Source: Pseudomonadota bacterium (GTDB lineage Bacteria > Pseudomonadota > Alphaproteobacteria > Acetobacterales > Acetobacteraceae). Taken from it: a stretch of DNA of 43,110 bases. Location: positions 1 to 43,110 of the forward strand of contig JAFADX010000356.1 in assembly GCA_023424475.1 (NCBI GenBank), given 5' to 3'. A program made the translations under genes and the position numbers. A model generated the notes under the pieces. It searched no databases and was not told the origin of the DNA. It worked only from the letters and a program-made list of their open reading frames with translations. This document shows positions 25,051 to 33,863 of the stretch, piece by piece. Numbering within the stretch: position 1 is the stretch's first letter; each line of letters starts with the position of its first letter.

Positions 25051-25163
25051 CCGCGATGGCCGATGCGATCACGATGAGTTCCGGAGAGGCTGACAACACG
25101 AACATCGCGGCACCGGGCACAACCGGGCCGCAGCACCGCGAAGCAAAGCAGGGAGACGAGTGA
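25047..25163 (+). CDS. possible 38-aa leader or linker peptide
   Basis: An ATG overlaps the hydratase stop (ATGA) and the frame ends at the start of the next gene (TGATG). The product, starting MTAMADAITMSSGEADNTN, is polar and without known motifs. Tight overlap at both ends suggests translation, but composition gives no support, so it may only carry ribosomes across the gap. Confidence 0.3.
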   Translation: MTAMADAITMSSGEADNTNIAAPGTTGPQHREAKQGDE

Positions 25164-26215
25164 TGACCATCCGCACCACGCGCCGCGGCCTGATCGGCAG
25201 CGGCATCGCAACCGCGCTGCCGCTGCCTGCCTTCGCCCAGGGCGCGCCGGCGAAGCCCGACCACATCGTGGTCAATGCCTCCGGCGGTTCCATGCAGGAG
25301 CTGTTCCGCCGGACCTACGAGGCCGAGTTCACGCGCCGCCACGGCATCCGCGTGACCAACACCTCGCCCGTCGACTTCGGCAAGCTGCGCGCGATGGTCG
25401 AAAGCGGCAATGTCGAATGGACGGTGACCGAACTCGGCGGCCAGGACTTCCTGCGGGCCAAGCGGATGAACCTGCTCGAGCCGCTGGACCTCGGCATCAT
25501 CGACCTCTCGCGCTATCCGCAGGCGGTCCGCGACACGCATGTCTTTCCCTCCTCGGTGTACTCGACCGTGCTGGCCTACCGGACCGATGTGTTCAGCCAG
25601 GGGCACCCGGTGGGCTGGGCCGAATTCTGGGACGTGCGGCGGTTCCCCGGGCCGCGCTCGCTGCGGAACCACCCGGTCGACAACCTGGAATTCGCGCTGC
25701 TCGCCGATGGCGTCGCGATGGACAAGATCTATCCGATCGACATGGACCGCGCCTTCCGCAAGCTCGACCAGATCAAGCCGCATATCACGGTGTGGTGGAC
25801 CACCGGCGCGCAGCCCGCGCAGCTGCTGGTGGACCGCGAGGTGGTCCTCGCCTCGGGCTGGAACGGCCGCTTCTACGACGTCGCCAAGCGCGGCGCGCCG
25901 ATCGCCGTCGAATGGCAGGGCGGCAGCGCCAAGCAGAACGCCTTCGGCATCCCGCGTGGCGCCCGCAACGCCCATTGGGGCAACCAGTTCCTCCAGGTGA
26001 TGACCGATCCGCGCCAGCAGGCGGTCTACGCGACCGAGCTCGCCTATCCGGGCCTCAACCCCGAGACGGTGAATTTCGTCGACCCCGCGGTGCGGCCGCA
26101 TCTGCCGACCACGCCGGCGAACCTCGCCAGGCAGTTCTGGATCGGCGTCGACTGGTGGACCGAGAACGGCCAGAAGGCGCAGGAGACCTGGAACCGCTGG
26201 ATGCTGCGGCGCTGA
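25163..26215 (+). CDS. ABC transporter substrate-binding protein (PotD/family 1-like)
   Basis: A 350-aa periplasmic binding protein of the spermidine/putrescine-type group. A twin-arginine signal (TTRRGLIGSGIATALPLPAFAQG) suggests Tat export. The mature part starts DHIVVNASGGSMQELFRRTYE and has the paired-domain pattern with GWAEFWDVRRFPGPRSLR and the C-terminal NLARQFWIGVDWW. It delivers substrate to the permeases encoded at 27292 and 28148. The ligand is probably a small cation or amine, inferred from subfamily and from the amine-oxidase-like gene downstream. Confidence 0.88.
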   Translation: MTIRTTRRGLIGSGIATALPLPAFAQGAPAKPDHIVVNASGGSMQELFRRTYEAEFTRRHGIRVTNTSPVDFGKLRAMVESGNVEWTVTELGGQDFLRAKRMNLLEPLDLGIIDLSRYPQAVRDTHVFPSSVYSTVLAYRTDVFSQGHPVGWAEFWDVRRFPGPRSLRNHPVDNLEFALLADGVAMDKIYPIDMDRAFRKLDQIKPHITVWWTTGAQPAQLLVDREVVLASGWNGRFYDVAKRGAPIAVEWQGGSAKQNAFGIPRGARNAHWGNQFLQVMTDPRQQAVYATELAYPGLNPETVNFVDPAVRPHLPTTPANLARQFWIGVDWWTENGQKAQETWNRWMLRR

Positions 26216-26249
26216 TGGCCGAGGGGCTGCGGGCGGCGGGGACCCCGGC

Positions 26250-27311
26250 ATGGACCTGACGGTGCATGGCGCGGTCCGCCGCTTCGGCAGCGTGACGGCG
26301 CTGGCGGGGGTCGATCTCGCGGTGGCGGAGGGTGAACTGCTGACCATCCTCGGCCCCTCCGGATCGGGAAAGACCACGCTGCTGAAAGTCGTCGCGGGCT
26401 TCGAGGTTCCCGATGAAGGGTCGGTCCTGCTCGGCGGCACCGATGTCACCTTCTCGCCGCCGCGCAACCGCGACGTGGGGATGGTCTTCCAGAACTACGC
26501 GCTGTTCCCGCATCTGACGGTGGCGCAGAACGTTGCCTTCCCGCTGGAGATGCGCCGGATACCAAGGGCCGAGCGCGAGCAACGGGTTGCCGAGGCGCTC
26601 GCCCTGGTGGAGCTCGGCGACTACGGCGCGCGCCTGCCGCGCCAGCTCTCAGGCGGGCAGCAGCAGCGTGTGGCCCTGGCCCGCGCCATCGTGTTCAAGC
26701 CACGGCTGCTCCTGCTCGACGAGCCCTTCGGCGCGCTCGACCGTAAGCTCCGCGAGTCCATGCAGTTGGAAGTCCGCCGGCTGCAGCGGCGCCTCCGGCT
26801 GACCGCGCTCTTCATCACGCACGATCAGGAGGAGGCGCTGATCCTCTCGGACCGGATCGCGGTCATGAATGCCGGACGCATCGAACAGATCGGCACGCCG
26901 GCGGAAGTCTACGCGCGGCCGACGACCCGCTTCGCGGCGGACTTCGTCGGCGAGTCGAATATCCTGGAGGCTGTCTCCAACGGGAATGGCGGCGGCGACG
27001 TGCCGGGCCTCGGCCACATTGCGCTCGGCGACGGGAACGTGCCGGCCGGCGCGCCCTTCACCCTGCTGCTGCGTCCGGAAGCCGTGCGGATCGGCACGGC
27101 GGCCGGCGGGTTGCCCTGCCGGGCCGAGGCGACCGTGCTCGAGACGGTCTTCCTCGGCCTCTCGGTCAAGCTGCGGGTCAGCATTCCGGGCGGGCCGGAA
27201 TTGCTCGTCAGGCTGCCGCTGCGGCCGTCTGAGCCACAGCCGGCGGCAGAAGGCGAACGCGTGACGGTCGGCTTCGCGCCCGAGGATGTCCATGTCGTCC
27301 GGCACGGCTAG
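26250..27311 (+). CDS. ABC transporter ATP-binding protein (PotA-like)
   Basis: A 353-aa ATPase. Walker A is GPSGSGKTTLL, the Q-loop is VFQNYALFPHLTV, the signature LSGGQQQRVALARA, Walker B LLLLDEPFGALD, and the H-loop ITHDQEEAL. A C-terminal TOBE-type regulatory domain (about residues 260-350) is typical of polyamine and related importers. It powers uptake with the two downstream permeases. The end overlaps the start of the next gene. Confidence 0.93.
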   Translation: MDLTVHGAVRRFGSVTALAGVDLAVAEGELLTILGPSGSGKTTLLKVVAGFEVPDEGSVLLGGTDVTFSPPRNRDVGMVFQNYALFPHLTVAQNVAFPLEMRRIPRAEREQRVAEALALVELGDYGARLPRQLSGGQQQRVALARAIVFKPRLLLLDEPFGALDRKLRESMQLEVRRLQRRLRLTALFITHDQEEALILSDRIAVMNAGRIEQIGTPAEVYARPTTRFAADFVGESNILEAVSNGNGGGDVPGLGHIALGDGNVPAGAPFTLLLRPEAVRIGTAAGGLPCRAEATVLETVFLGLSVKLRVSIPGGPELLVRLPLRPSEPQPAAEGERVTVGFAPEDVHVVRHG

Positions 27312-28167
27312 CGCGCCGGCGGCACGGCGCAGTCCCGCACGCGCGCGGGAGCGCACGCTGCTGATGCTCGCCGCGCCCGCGCTGCTGGTGCTCGGCATCG
27401 TCTTCGTCTGGCCCCTGCTGCGGTTGCTCGCCATGGCGTTCGAGGGCGGCACGCTGGCCCAGTTCGAGAAGGCCGCGCTGGACGAGCTCTATGTCGCCGT
27501 GCTGTTCGACAGCATCAAGATCGCCGGGCTGGTCACGGTGATCTGCCTAGTGCTCGCCTATCCGGTGGCCGCCTGGCTCGCTGCGGCGGGGCGCACCGGC
27601 TTCATGCTCGGCATGTTCTTCCTGCTGCTGCCCTTCTGGACCTCGGTGCTGGTGCGCACCTACGCGTGGATGGTCCTGCTCGGGCGCAGCGGCATCGTGA
27701 ACCGCATGCTGCGCGACTGGGGCGTCATCGAGTATCCGCTGCCGCTGCTGCACAACCTTACGGGCGTGTTGATCGGCATGGTGCATGTGCTGCTGCCGTA
27801 CATGGTGCTGCCGATCTATGCCGCACTGATGCGTATCGACCCTGACCTGCGGCGGGCGGCGGAAGGGCTCGGCGCGCCGGCATGGCGGGCCTTCCTGCGC
27901 ATCACCCTGCCGCTTTCGCTGCCCGGCGTCTTTGCCGGATGCGCGCTGGTCTTCGTGATCTCGCTTGGGTTCTTCATCACGCCGGCGCTGCTTGGCGGCG
28001 GGCGCGTGATCATGATCGCCACCTTGATCGAGCAGCAGGTGCGCGAATTCCTCGACTGGCCCTTCGCGGCGGCGCTGGCGACCGTTCTTCTGTCTGTGAC
28101 GCTGGTGATCTACGCGGCGCTGAGCCGGCTGACCGGGGGGAACGCCGATGGCGCGCGCCAGGCATAG
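27292..28167 (+). CDS. ABC transporter permease (PotB-like)
   Basis: A 291-aa inner-membrane permease with about six spans. The EAA-type coupling loop is AAEGLGAPAWRAFLRITLPLSLPG. The basic N-terminus RRSPARARERTLLMLAAPALLVLG is typical of PotB. The ATG at 27292 is chosen because GAGG lies 6 bases upstream; the ATG at 27286 is too close to it. It overlaps both neighbours. Confidence 0.92.
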   Translation: MSSGTASAPAARRSPARARERTLLMLAAPALLVLGIVFVWPLLRLLAMAFEGGTLAQFEKAALDELYVAVLFDSIKIAGLVTVICLVLAYPVAAWLAAAGRTGFMLGMFFLLLPFWTSVLVRTYAWMVLLGRSGIVNRMLRDWGVIEYPLPLLHNLTGVLIGMVHVLLPYMVLPIYAALMRIDPDLRRAAEGLGAPAWRAFLRITLPLSLPGVFAGCALVFVISLGFFITPALLGGGRVIMIATLIEQQVREFLDWPFAAALATVLLSVTLVIYAALSRLTGGNADGARQA

Positions 28168-28960
28168 GGGACGAACCGGGCGCATCGCCCTCGGCGCCTT
28201 CGCCACGATCGTCTTCGCCTTCCTGATGCTGCCCTTGCTGGTGGTCTTCCCGATCTCGGTCTCCTCGGCTTCCTATCTGCAGTTCCCGCCGCCCGGCTTT
28301 TCCTGGCAGTGGTACGGGCGCTACCTGAACGATCCGGTCTGGATCGGCGCGACGATCCGCAGCTTCAAGGTCGCCGCGCTCTGCACCGTATTGGCCATGC
28401 TGCTCGGCGTGCCGCTCTCCTTCGCCCTGGTCCGCTCACGCCTGCGCGTCATGAAGGTGGCGGACCGGCTGGTGGCGGCGCCGATCATCGTGCCGACGAT
28501 CATCATCTCCATCGCGATCTACAGCCTCTTCGCGCGGCTGCAGCTGATCGGGGAATGGTATGGCATCGCGATCGCCCACGCCGTGCTCGCGCTGCCCTTC
28601 GTGGTCATCCTCGTCTCGGCGGGCCTGCGCACCTTCGACGAGGCGCAGGAGCAGGCCGCCATGGGGCTCGGCGCCTCCTGGCCCGTGGCGGTATGGCGCA
28701 TCACGCTGCCGCAGCTGCGCCCGAGCCTGATCTCGGCGGGCTTCCTCGCCTTCGTCAGCTCCTTCGATGAGCTTGTGGTGGCGATGTTCCTCTCCGGGGC
28801 GCAGATGACGCTGCCCAAGAAGATGTTCGACAACATCATGCTCGAGATCGACCCAACCATCGCGGCGGTCTCGGTCTTGCAGATCCTGCTCGCCTGCCTG
28901 TGCCTCGGCCTGGCGGCGACCTTCGGGCGCGGCATCATCCCGCACCGGCCGAGGAACTGA
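28148..28960 (+). CDS. ABC transporter permease (PotC-like)
   Basis: A 270-aa second permease with about six spans and the coupling loop EQAAMGLGASWPVAVWRITLPQLRP. It pairs with the PotB-like protein to form the channel. The 20-base overlap with the previous gene supports co-translation. Confidence 0.92.
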   Translation: MARARHRGRTGRIALGAFATIVFAFLMLPLLVVFPISVSSASYLQFPPPGFSWQWYGRYLNDPVWIGATIRSFKVAALCTVLAMLLGVPLSFALVRSRLRVMKVADRLVAAPIIVPTIIISIAIYSLFARLQLIGEWYGIAIAHAVLALPFVVILVSAGLRTFDEAQEQAAMGLGASWPVAVWRITLPQLRPSLISAGFLAFVSSFDELVVAMFLSGAQMTLPKKMFDNIMLEIDPTIAAVSVLQILLACLCLGLAATFGRGIIPHRPRN

Positions 28961-28971
28961 GGAGAGCGGCC

Positions 28972-30288
28972 ATGGCAGACACCGTCTTTCATCCCGACTT
29001 CAAGGCGCGCCCCTATTGGTGGGACGCGATACCGATGGGCGACAACCCGCCGGACGAGATGCCCCCCAAGGCCGATGTCGTGATCGTCGGCGGCGGCCTC
29101 ACGGGTCTCAACTGCGCGATGGAACTTGGCCGGGGCGGCGCCTCGGTCGTGGTGCTTGAGGGCGAGGATTTCGGCTTCGGTGCCTCGACGCGCAACGGCG
29201 GCGGCGTCTCGGGCGGGATCAACCTCGGAAAGGGGATGTCGGGTGCCAAGGGGCGCATCCCCGAAAGCGTCGCGCGGGCCCTTGTCGGCGATGCGGCCGA
29301 AAGCTTTTCCCATATCGAGACCGTCATCGCCCGCGAGGGCATCGAGTGCCACTACGAGAGATCGGGCCGCTTCGTCGGCGCCTATACGCCGAAGCATTTC
29401 GAGGCGTTGAGCCGTCGCGTCGATTCACTCAACGAGCAGGCGCAGAGCGAGGCCGGGATGGTGCCTCGCGAGCGGCAGCACGAGGAGATAGCCTCGGACT
29501 ACTACTTCGGCGGGATGCGCGTCGGGCGCAGCGGCAAGCTGCATCCGGCACTCTACCATCGCGGGCTCATGGCCGCGGCGCGACGCCACGGCGCCGCCCT
29601 GGTCGGCAAGACCCGCGCCGGGCGGCTGACCCGGACGAGCGAAGGATGGTCGGTCGAGACTTCACGCGGCCCGATCGCGGCACGCGAGGTGGTGATCGCC
29701 ACCAACGGCTATACCGGCGGCCTCACGCCCGACCTGCAGCGGCGCGTCATTCCTCTCGCCTCCCACATCATCGCGACGGAAGTCCTTGATCCCGCGCTCG
29801 CGCGCAGCCTGATCCCGCGCGGCCGGACGCTCTCCGACACCAGGCGCGTGCTCTGCTACTACCGGATGTCGCCCGACGGCACGCGCGTGCTCTTCGGAGG
29901 GCGGGCGCGGTTCACCCAGGTCTCGCCACAGGTCTCGGCGCCGCTGCTGCACGCCATGATGCTCGACCGCTGGCCACAGTTGAAGGGCGTCCGCGTCACC
30001 CACGCCTGGACGGGCAATACCGCCTTCACCTTCGACGGCCTCCCGCATCTCGGCCAGACGGACAAGGGCCTGCACTACGCCATGGGCTGCAACGGATCGG
30101 GGGTCGCGATGCTGTCGCATCTCGGTGCCCAGGTCGGGCGGAAGATCCTGGGTGGAGGCAACCGCACGACCGCCTTCGACGGACGGGATTTCCCGACCAT
30201 GCCGCTCTACACCGGCTATCCGTGGTTCCTGCCGGCGGTCGGATCCTGGTATCGCTTCCGCGATTGGCTCGATCGCCGCGTGGCCTGA
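28972..30288 (+). CDS. FAD-dependent oxidoreductase (DAO family, YWW type), importer-linked copy
   Basis: A 438-aa paralogue of the protein encoded at 10494-11825. It has the N-terminal KARPYWWDAIP motif, the Rossmann motif VVIVGGGLTGLNCAMELGRGG, then GFGASTRNGGGVSGGINLGKG and the C-terminal GCNGSGVAMLSHLG. It starts 11 bases after the permease with a GGAGAG ribosome-binding site. A C-N-bond-oxidising flavoenzyme behind a polyamine-type importer suggests that the imported compound is an amine oxidised to an aldehyde or keto acid. This is inference from order. Confidence 0.87.
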   Translation: MADTVFHPDFKARPYWWDAIPMGDNPPDEMPPKADVVIVGGGLTGLNCAMELGRGGASVVVLEGEDFGFGASTRNGGGVSGGINLGKGMSGAKGRIPESVARALVGDAAESFSHIETVIAREGIECHYERSGRFVGAYTPKHFEALSRRVDSLNEQAQSEAGMVPRERQHEEIASDYYFGGMRVGRSGKLHPALYHRGLMAAARRHGAALVGKTRAGRLTRTSEGWSVETSRGPIAAREVVIATNGYTGGLTPDLQRRVIPLASHIIATEVLDPALARSLIPRGRTLSDTRRVLCYYRMSPDGTRVLFGGRARFTQVSPQVSAPLLHAMMLDRWPQLKGVRVTHAWTGNTAFTFDGLPHLGQTDKGLHYAMGCNGSGVAMLSHLGAQVGRKILGGGNRTTAFDGRDFPTMPLYTGYPWFLPAVGSWYRFRDWLDRRVA

Positions 30289-30367
30289 CTGGCGTGCGGC
30301 GCTGGTTCCCCGGGGACGGGCCGGAGAGCCCGGTTCGGCGCCACAAGGACGATCCGAGGAAACGGCG

Positions 30368-31522
30368 ATGACAATGGGCATGCTGGAGGCGCAGGGGCTC
30401 TCAGAAACGCATGAGGCGATGCGCGATGCCGCCCGGCGCTTCGCCGTCGCCGAGCTGGTGCCGCTCGCCGCCGAGCTGGATGAGACCGAGGCCTATCCGG
30501 CCGACCTGTATCGCCGCCTCGCCGGCGCCGGGCTCTTCGGCATCACCGTCCCTGAAGCCCTGGGCGGCGCCGGAGCCGATACGCTGGCCTATGCGCTGGT
30601 GATGGAGGAACTGTCGCGCGGATACGCCTCGGTGGCCGACCAGGTCGGCCTCGTCGAGCTGCTGGGCACGTTGCTCACGCAGCACGGGATCGCAGCCCAG
30701 CAGGCGCAGTACCTCGCACCTCTGCTGAAGGCCGAAAGGCGCTGCGCCTATGCCTTGACGGAGGCCGGCGCAGGCTCGGACCTCGGCTCGCTGAAAACCA
30801 CGGCCCACCGTGACGGCGCCGGGTGGATCCTGAACGGCGCGAAGCTCTGGATCCACAATGCCCCGGTGGCCGACTTCGCAGCCGTGCTGGCGCGGACCGA
30901 TCCCGCCGCCGGGCATCGGGGCATGTCGGTCTTCCTTGTGGATCTCGACAAGCCCGGCGTGTCCCGCGGCCGGAAGGAACACAAGATGGGGCAGCGCGCC
31001 TCCCCCGTCGGCGGGCTGACCTTCGAGGATGTGCGGCTTCCCGAAGCGGCACTCCTGGGTATGGAGGGCCGCGGCTTCCACATGATGATGTCCGTGCTGG
31101 ACAAGGGCCGTGTCGGCATCGCGGCGCTCGCCCTCGGGATCCTGATGGCGGCGCTGGAGGACAGCATCGCCTACGCCAAGCAGCGCGTTCAGTTCGCGAA
31201 GCCCATTGCCGAGTTCCAGGCCGTGCGGTGGATGATCGCGGACATGGCGAAGGACATCCAGGCTGCGCGGCTGATGATCATGGAGGCGGCGCGGCTGCTC
31301 GATGGCGGCGGGCGGGCGACGCTCGCGGCCAGCATGGCGAAGTGCTTCGCGGCGGATGCGGCGGTGGCGCGCACCGCGGACGCGGTCCAGATCCACGGCG
31401 GGTCGGGCTATATCCGCGGCGTGCGCGTCGAACGGCTGTATCGGGACGCGAAGATCACGCAGATCTACGAGGGCACCAACCAGATCCAGCGGATGATCAT
31501 GGCGCGGACGCTGCTGGGATAG
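30368..31522 (+). CDS. acyl-CoA dehydrogenase
   Basis: A 384-aa flavoprotein that introduces the alpha-beta double bond in acyl-CoA. Visible motifs are YALTEAGAGSDLGSL (FAD/substrate site), VQFAKPIAEFQAVRWMIADMA, QIHGGSGYIRG and IYEGTNQIQRMIMAR, with catalytic Glu368 in YEGT. The ATG at 30368 follows GAGGAAA. It lies 79 bases after the FAD oxidoreductase and is probably the last gene of the ligase-importer operon. Its end overlaps the convergent MaoC gene by 26 bases. Confidence 0.93.
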   Translation: MTMGMLEAQGLSETHEAMRDAARRFAVAELVPLAAELDETEAYPADLYRRLAGAGLFGITVPEALGGAGADTLAYALVMEELSRGYASVADQVGLVELLGTLLTQHGIAAQQAQYLAPLLKAERRCAYALTEAGAGSDLGSLKTTAHRDGAGWILNGAKLWIHNAPVADFAAVLARTDPAAGHRGMSVFLVDLDKPGVSRGRKEHKMGQRASPVGGLTFEDVRLPEAALLGMEGRGFHMMMSVLDKGRVGIAALALGILMAALEDSIAYAKQRVQFAKPIAEFQAVRWMIADMAKDIQAARLMIMEAARLLDGGGRATLAASMAKCFAADAAVARTADAVQIHGGSGYIRGVRVERLYRDAKITQIYEGTNQIQRMIMARTLLG

Positions 31523-31961
31523 CACGATGCACCATCAGGTCGTTCTCGCCGACCTGGACGATCTCTCCCTTCTGGTTGAACAGCGTCAGCTCCAGCGTGA
31601 CGATGCCCCGATCGGGATGCCGCGTGGTCCGCTTCGCGACGACCGCGATGCGCGCATGGACCCGGTCGTTGACCAGGATCGCGCCGGTGAAGCGCCAGCG
31701 CCAGCCGAGCGAGACGATGGCGGCCAGCCTGACGGCGGCCCGGTTCTTCAACCCGTCCGCCAGCGCGAGGCCGAGCAGGCCATGCGCGACGCGGCCCGGA
31801 TAGCCGAGCCTGCGCGCATAGTCGTCGTCGACATGGATCTCGTAGAAGTCGCCGGAAAGGCCGGCGAAGGCAAAGATGTGGCTCTCCGTAACGGTGATGC
31901 CCGGCGTGTCCCAGGCGAGGTCCTCCGCGATCTCGTCGTAGAGCAGGCGCCCATCGGTCAT
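31497..31961 (-). CDS. MaoC-family (R)-hydratase
   Basis: A 154-aa single hotdog of the MaoC/PhaJ type. The catalytic segment is FAGLSGDFYEIHVDDDYAR, with the Asp and His of the hydratase dyad, followed by GRVAHGLLGLALADGL. It would hydrate an enoyl-CoA to the R-3-hydroxy form. Its ATG overlaps the stop of the AroE-like gene, and it is third of a three-gene minus-strand operon. It converges on the acyl-CoA dehydrogenase. Confidence 0.87.
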   Translation of the reverse strand: MTDGRLLYDEIAEDLAWDTPGITVTESHIFAFAGLSGDFYEIHVDDDYARRLGYPGRVAHGLLGLALADGLKNRAAVRLAAIVSLGWRWRFTGAILVNDRVHARIAVVAKRTTRHPDRGIVTLELTLFNQKGEIVQVGENDLMVHRAIPAASAP

Positions 31962-32758
31962 CGCCAGCCCTCGATGCCGAGATAGGCGGCTGCGAGCCGA
32001 GCCTGGCCTTCATGCATGTCGCGCCCCGTCGTCGTCGTGCATCCGGCGGCACGCGCGGCAGCGATCAGGGGCGTAACCTCCGGATTCGGGATGACGTCGG
32101 CAACGACCTGGGAAGGCGTCAGCAATGACGCATCGATCGCCATGCCGTCCCCCTCCCGCAGGCCGAGCGGCGTGGCGTTCACCACGATGTCGAACCCGCG
32201 CGGGTCAGGCGAGGCGGCGACGACAGGGGTGGCGGCGAAATTCGCGCGAAGAAGCGCGCTCAATGCCTCGAGGCGCGCGGGCACGGCATCGTGCAACGCG
32301 AGCTCGGCCGCGCCGGCACGGGCCAGGGCGCAGGCGATCGCGGTTCCCGCGGCACCGCAGCCCACCTGCAGGATGCGCTTCCCGCGCGGCGCATGGCCGG
32401 CGCGCTCCAGCCCGTCGCGGAAGCCTTCGCCATCGAACATGTCGCCTTCGAGGGCACCGTCGGCGCGGCGGCGGACGGTGTTGACCGAATGCGTCAGCCG
32501 CGCGGTCGGGCCGAACCCCGCGAGCAAGGGGAGCACCGCTTCCTTGTGCGGCATGGTGATGACGATGCCGTCGAGGTTCCTCATCGCCTCCAGGGCTGGC
32601 CAGGATCGTTCCAGCGCGCCGGCGGGGATCTGGAACGCCACGAAGGCCGCATCCCGTCCCATCCGCGCGAATGCCGCGTTGAAGAAGGCCGGGGAGCGGA
32701 GCGGCGCGACCGGATCCCCGATGATGGCGAAGAGGCGCGTCGCGCCGGTGATGGTCAT
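31958..32758 (-). CDS. AroE-like shikimate/quinate dehydrogenase family oxidoreductase
   Basis: A 266-aa protein with the AroE architecture. The catalytic Lys is in ITMPHKEAVLP and the catalytic Asp region is DMFDGEGFRDGL. The nucleotide-binding loop is QVGCGAAGTAIACALARAGA and the C-terminus contains GRDMHEGQARLAAAY. The N-terminal substrate loop reads GDPVAPLRSPAFFNAAF, so only one of the two serines of the usual HSxSP loop remains. It may therefore reduce something other than shikimate. It sits with a Gfo/Idh/MocA enzyme and a MaoC protein, all with ATGA overlaps. It is unlikely to be the housekeeping aroE. Confidence 0.8.
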   Translation of the reverse strand: MTITGATRLFAIIGDPVAPLRSPAFFNAAFARMGRDAAFVAFQIPAGALERSWPALEAMRNLDGIVITMPHKEAVLPLLAGFGPTARLTHSVNTVRRRADGALEGDMFDGEGFRDGLERAGHAPRGKRILQVGCGAAGTAIACALARAGAAELALHDAVPARLEALSALLRANFAATPVVAASPDPRGFDIVVNATPLGLREGDGMAIDASLLTPSQVVADVIPNPEVTPLIAAARAAGCTTTTGRDMHEGQARLAAAYLGIEGWR

Positions 32759-33756
32759 GAACCGCCTCCCAGCCAGGCTTCGATCAGCCGCTGCACGCGC
32801 AACCCGCTCCGCACATCGTTCGACGGCGCGCGGCCCTGCTCTATGGCGTCGAGCATCTCGGTGATCAGCGCGCGGTGCGGCCCATGGTCGAAGGCCATGG
32901 GATCGGCCCCGCCGCCGGTGCCGGAGCGGGGGTCGAGGATCTCGGGCGGCTCGTCTCCCGCATACCATTCCAGGCGATTGCCGATGAGCAGCGCGCTCGC
33001 CTTCGTTCCTGCGATCTCGATCCGCTCCGGAAAGCCGGGCCGTGCGACGCTGGTCGCATCAATGACGCCGAGCGCGCCGTTCTCGAAGCGGATGGCAGCG
33101 GCGGCCACATCCTCGGTATCGTTCGCCCGAAGCCCTGCATTCCGTGCGAAGCCGGTGACGTCGCGCACCGGCCCCATCAGGTGCAGCAACAGGTCCATCG
33201 TATGGATCGCCTGCGTCAGCAGCACGCCGCCGCCGTCGCGCGCCATGGTGCCGCGGCCGGGCTGTGCGAAATAGCTGGCGTCGCGCCACCAGCGGATGGA
33301 GGCCGATGCGCTGAGCGGCGTGCCGAGATCGCCGGCCCGCACGCGCCGGGCGAGTTCCAGCGCACCTGGCCGGAAGCGATGCTGGAAGCAGACGGAGGCG
33401 CGGACGCCGGCACGTTCCGCCGCGGCGACCAGGGCTTCGGCCCGCGCAAGGGTCCGTTCCAGCGGCTTCTCGACGATCATGTGCCGGCCGGCGGCCGCGG
33501 CCGCTTCCGCGATGGGCAGGTGCTCGCCCGGCGGCGCGAGGATCAGCACGAGGTCCAGCCCCGGTGCCGCCATCAGCTCCTGCAGGCTGCCGAAGACGGG
33601 CGACGACCAGCGCGCCGCGAAAGCGTCCCGGCGCGTGGCGGATGGCGCATGGCCGCCGACGACCTGCACGCGCCCCAGATCCTGCAGCTCGCGCAGAGCG
33701 AGCATGTGCGGCGTCACGGCCATGCCCAGGCCGATGATGCCGACGCCGACCGCCAT
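32755..33756 (-). CDS. Gfo/Idh/MocA-family oxidoreductase
   Basis: A 333-aa NAD(P)-dependent dehydrogenase. The N-terminal Rossmann motif is GIIGLGMAVTPHM and the catalytic Lys lies in VEKPLERT. The second domain carries GGGVLLTQAIHTMDLLLHLMG with the conserved His. Substrates in this family are sugars, inositols and related polyols. The ATG at 33756 follows GAGAGAGG. It is first of the minus-strand operon, divergent from the peptide-type binding protein, with the roughly 107-base gap between them likely carrying both promoters. Confidence 0.88.
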   Translation of the reverse strand: MAVGVGIIGLGMAVTPHMLALRELQDLGRVQVVGGHAPSATRRDAFAARWSSPVFGSLQELMAAPGLDLVLILAPPGEHLPIAEAAAAAGRHMIVEKPLERTLARAEALVAAAERAGVRASVCFQHRFRPGALELARRVRAGDLGTPLSASASIRWWRDASYFAQPGRGTMARDGGGVLLTQAIHTMDLLLHLMGPVRDVTGFARNAGLRANDTEDVAAAAIRFENGALGVIDATSVARPGFPERIEIAGTKASALLIGNRLEWYAGDEPPEILDPRSGTGGGADPMAFDHGPHRALITEMLDAIEQGRAPSNDVRSGLRVQRLIEAWLGGGS

Positions 33757-33863
33757 GGCGCCTCTCTCCCCCGTCGTTTTCCGGCTTCCATGCCGTTGTT
33801 CGCCGAGGTTAGGCTGCGCCGTCGAATGGCCCGACACAAGGGCCCGCAGGAGGAGTCCCGTCC

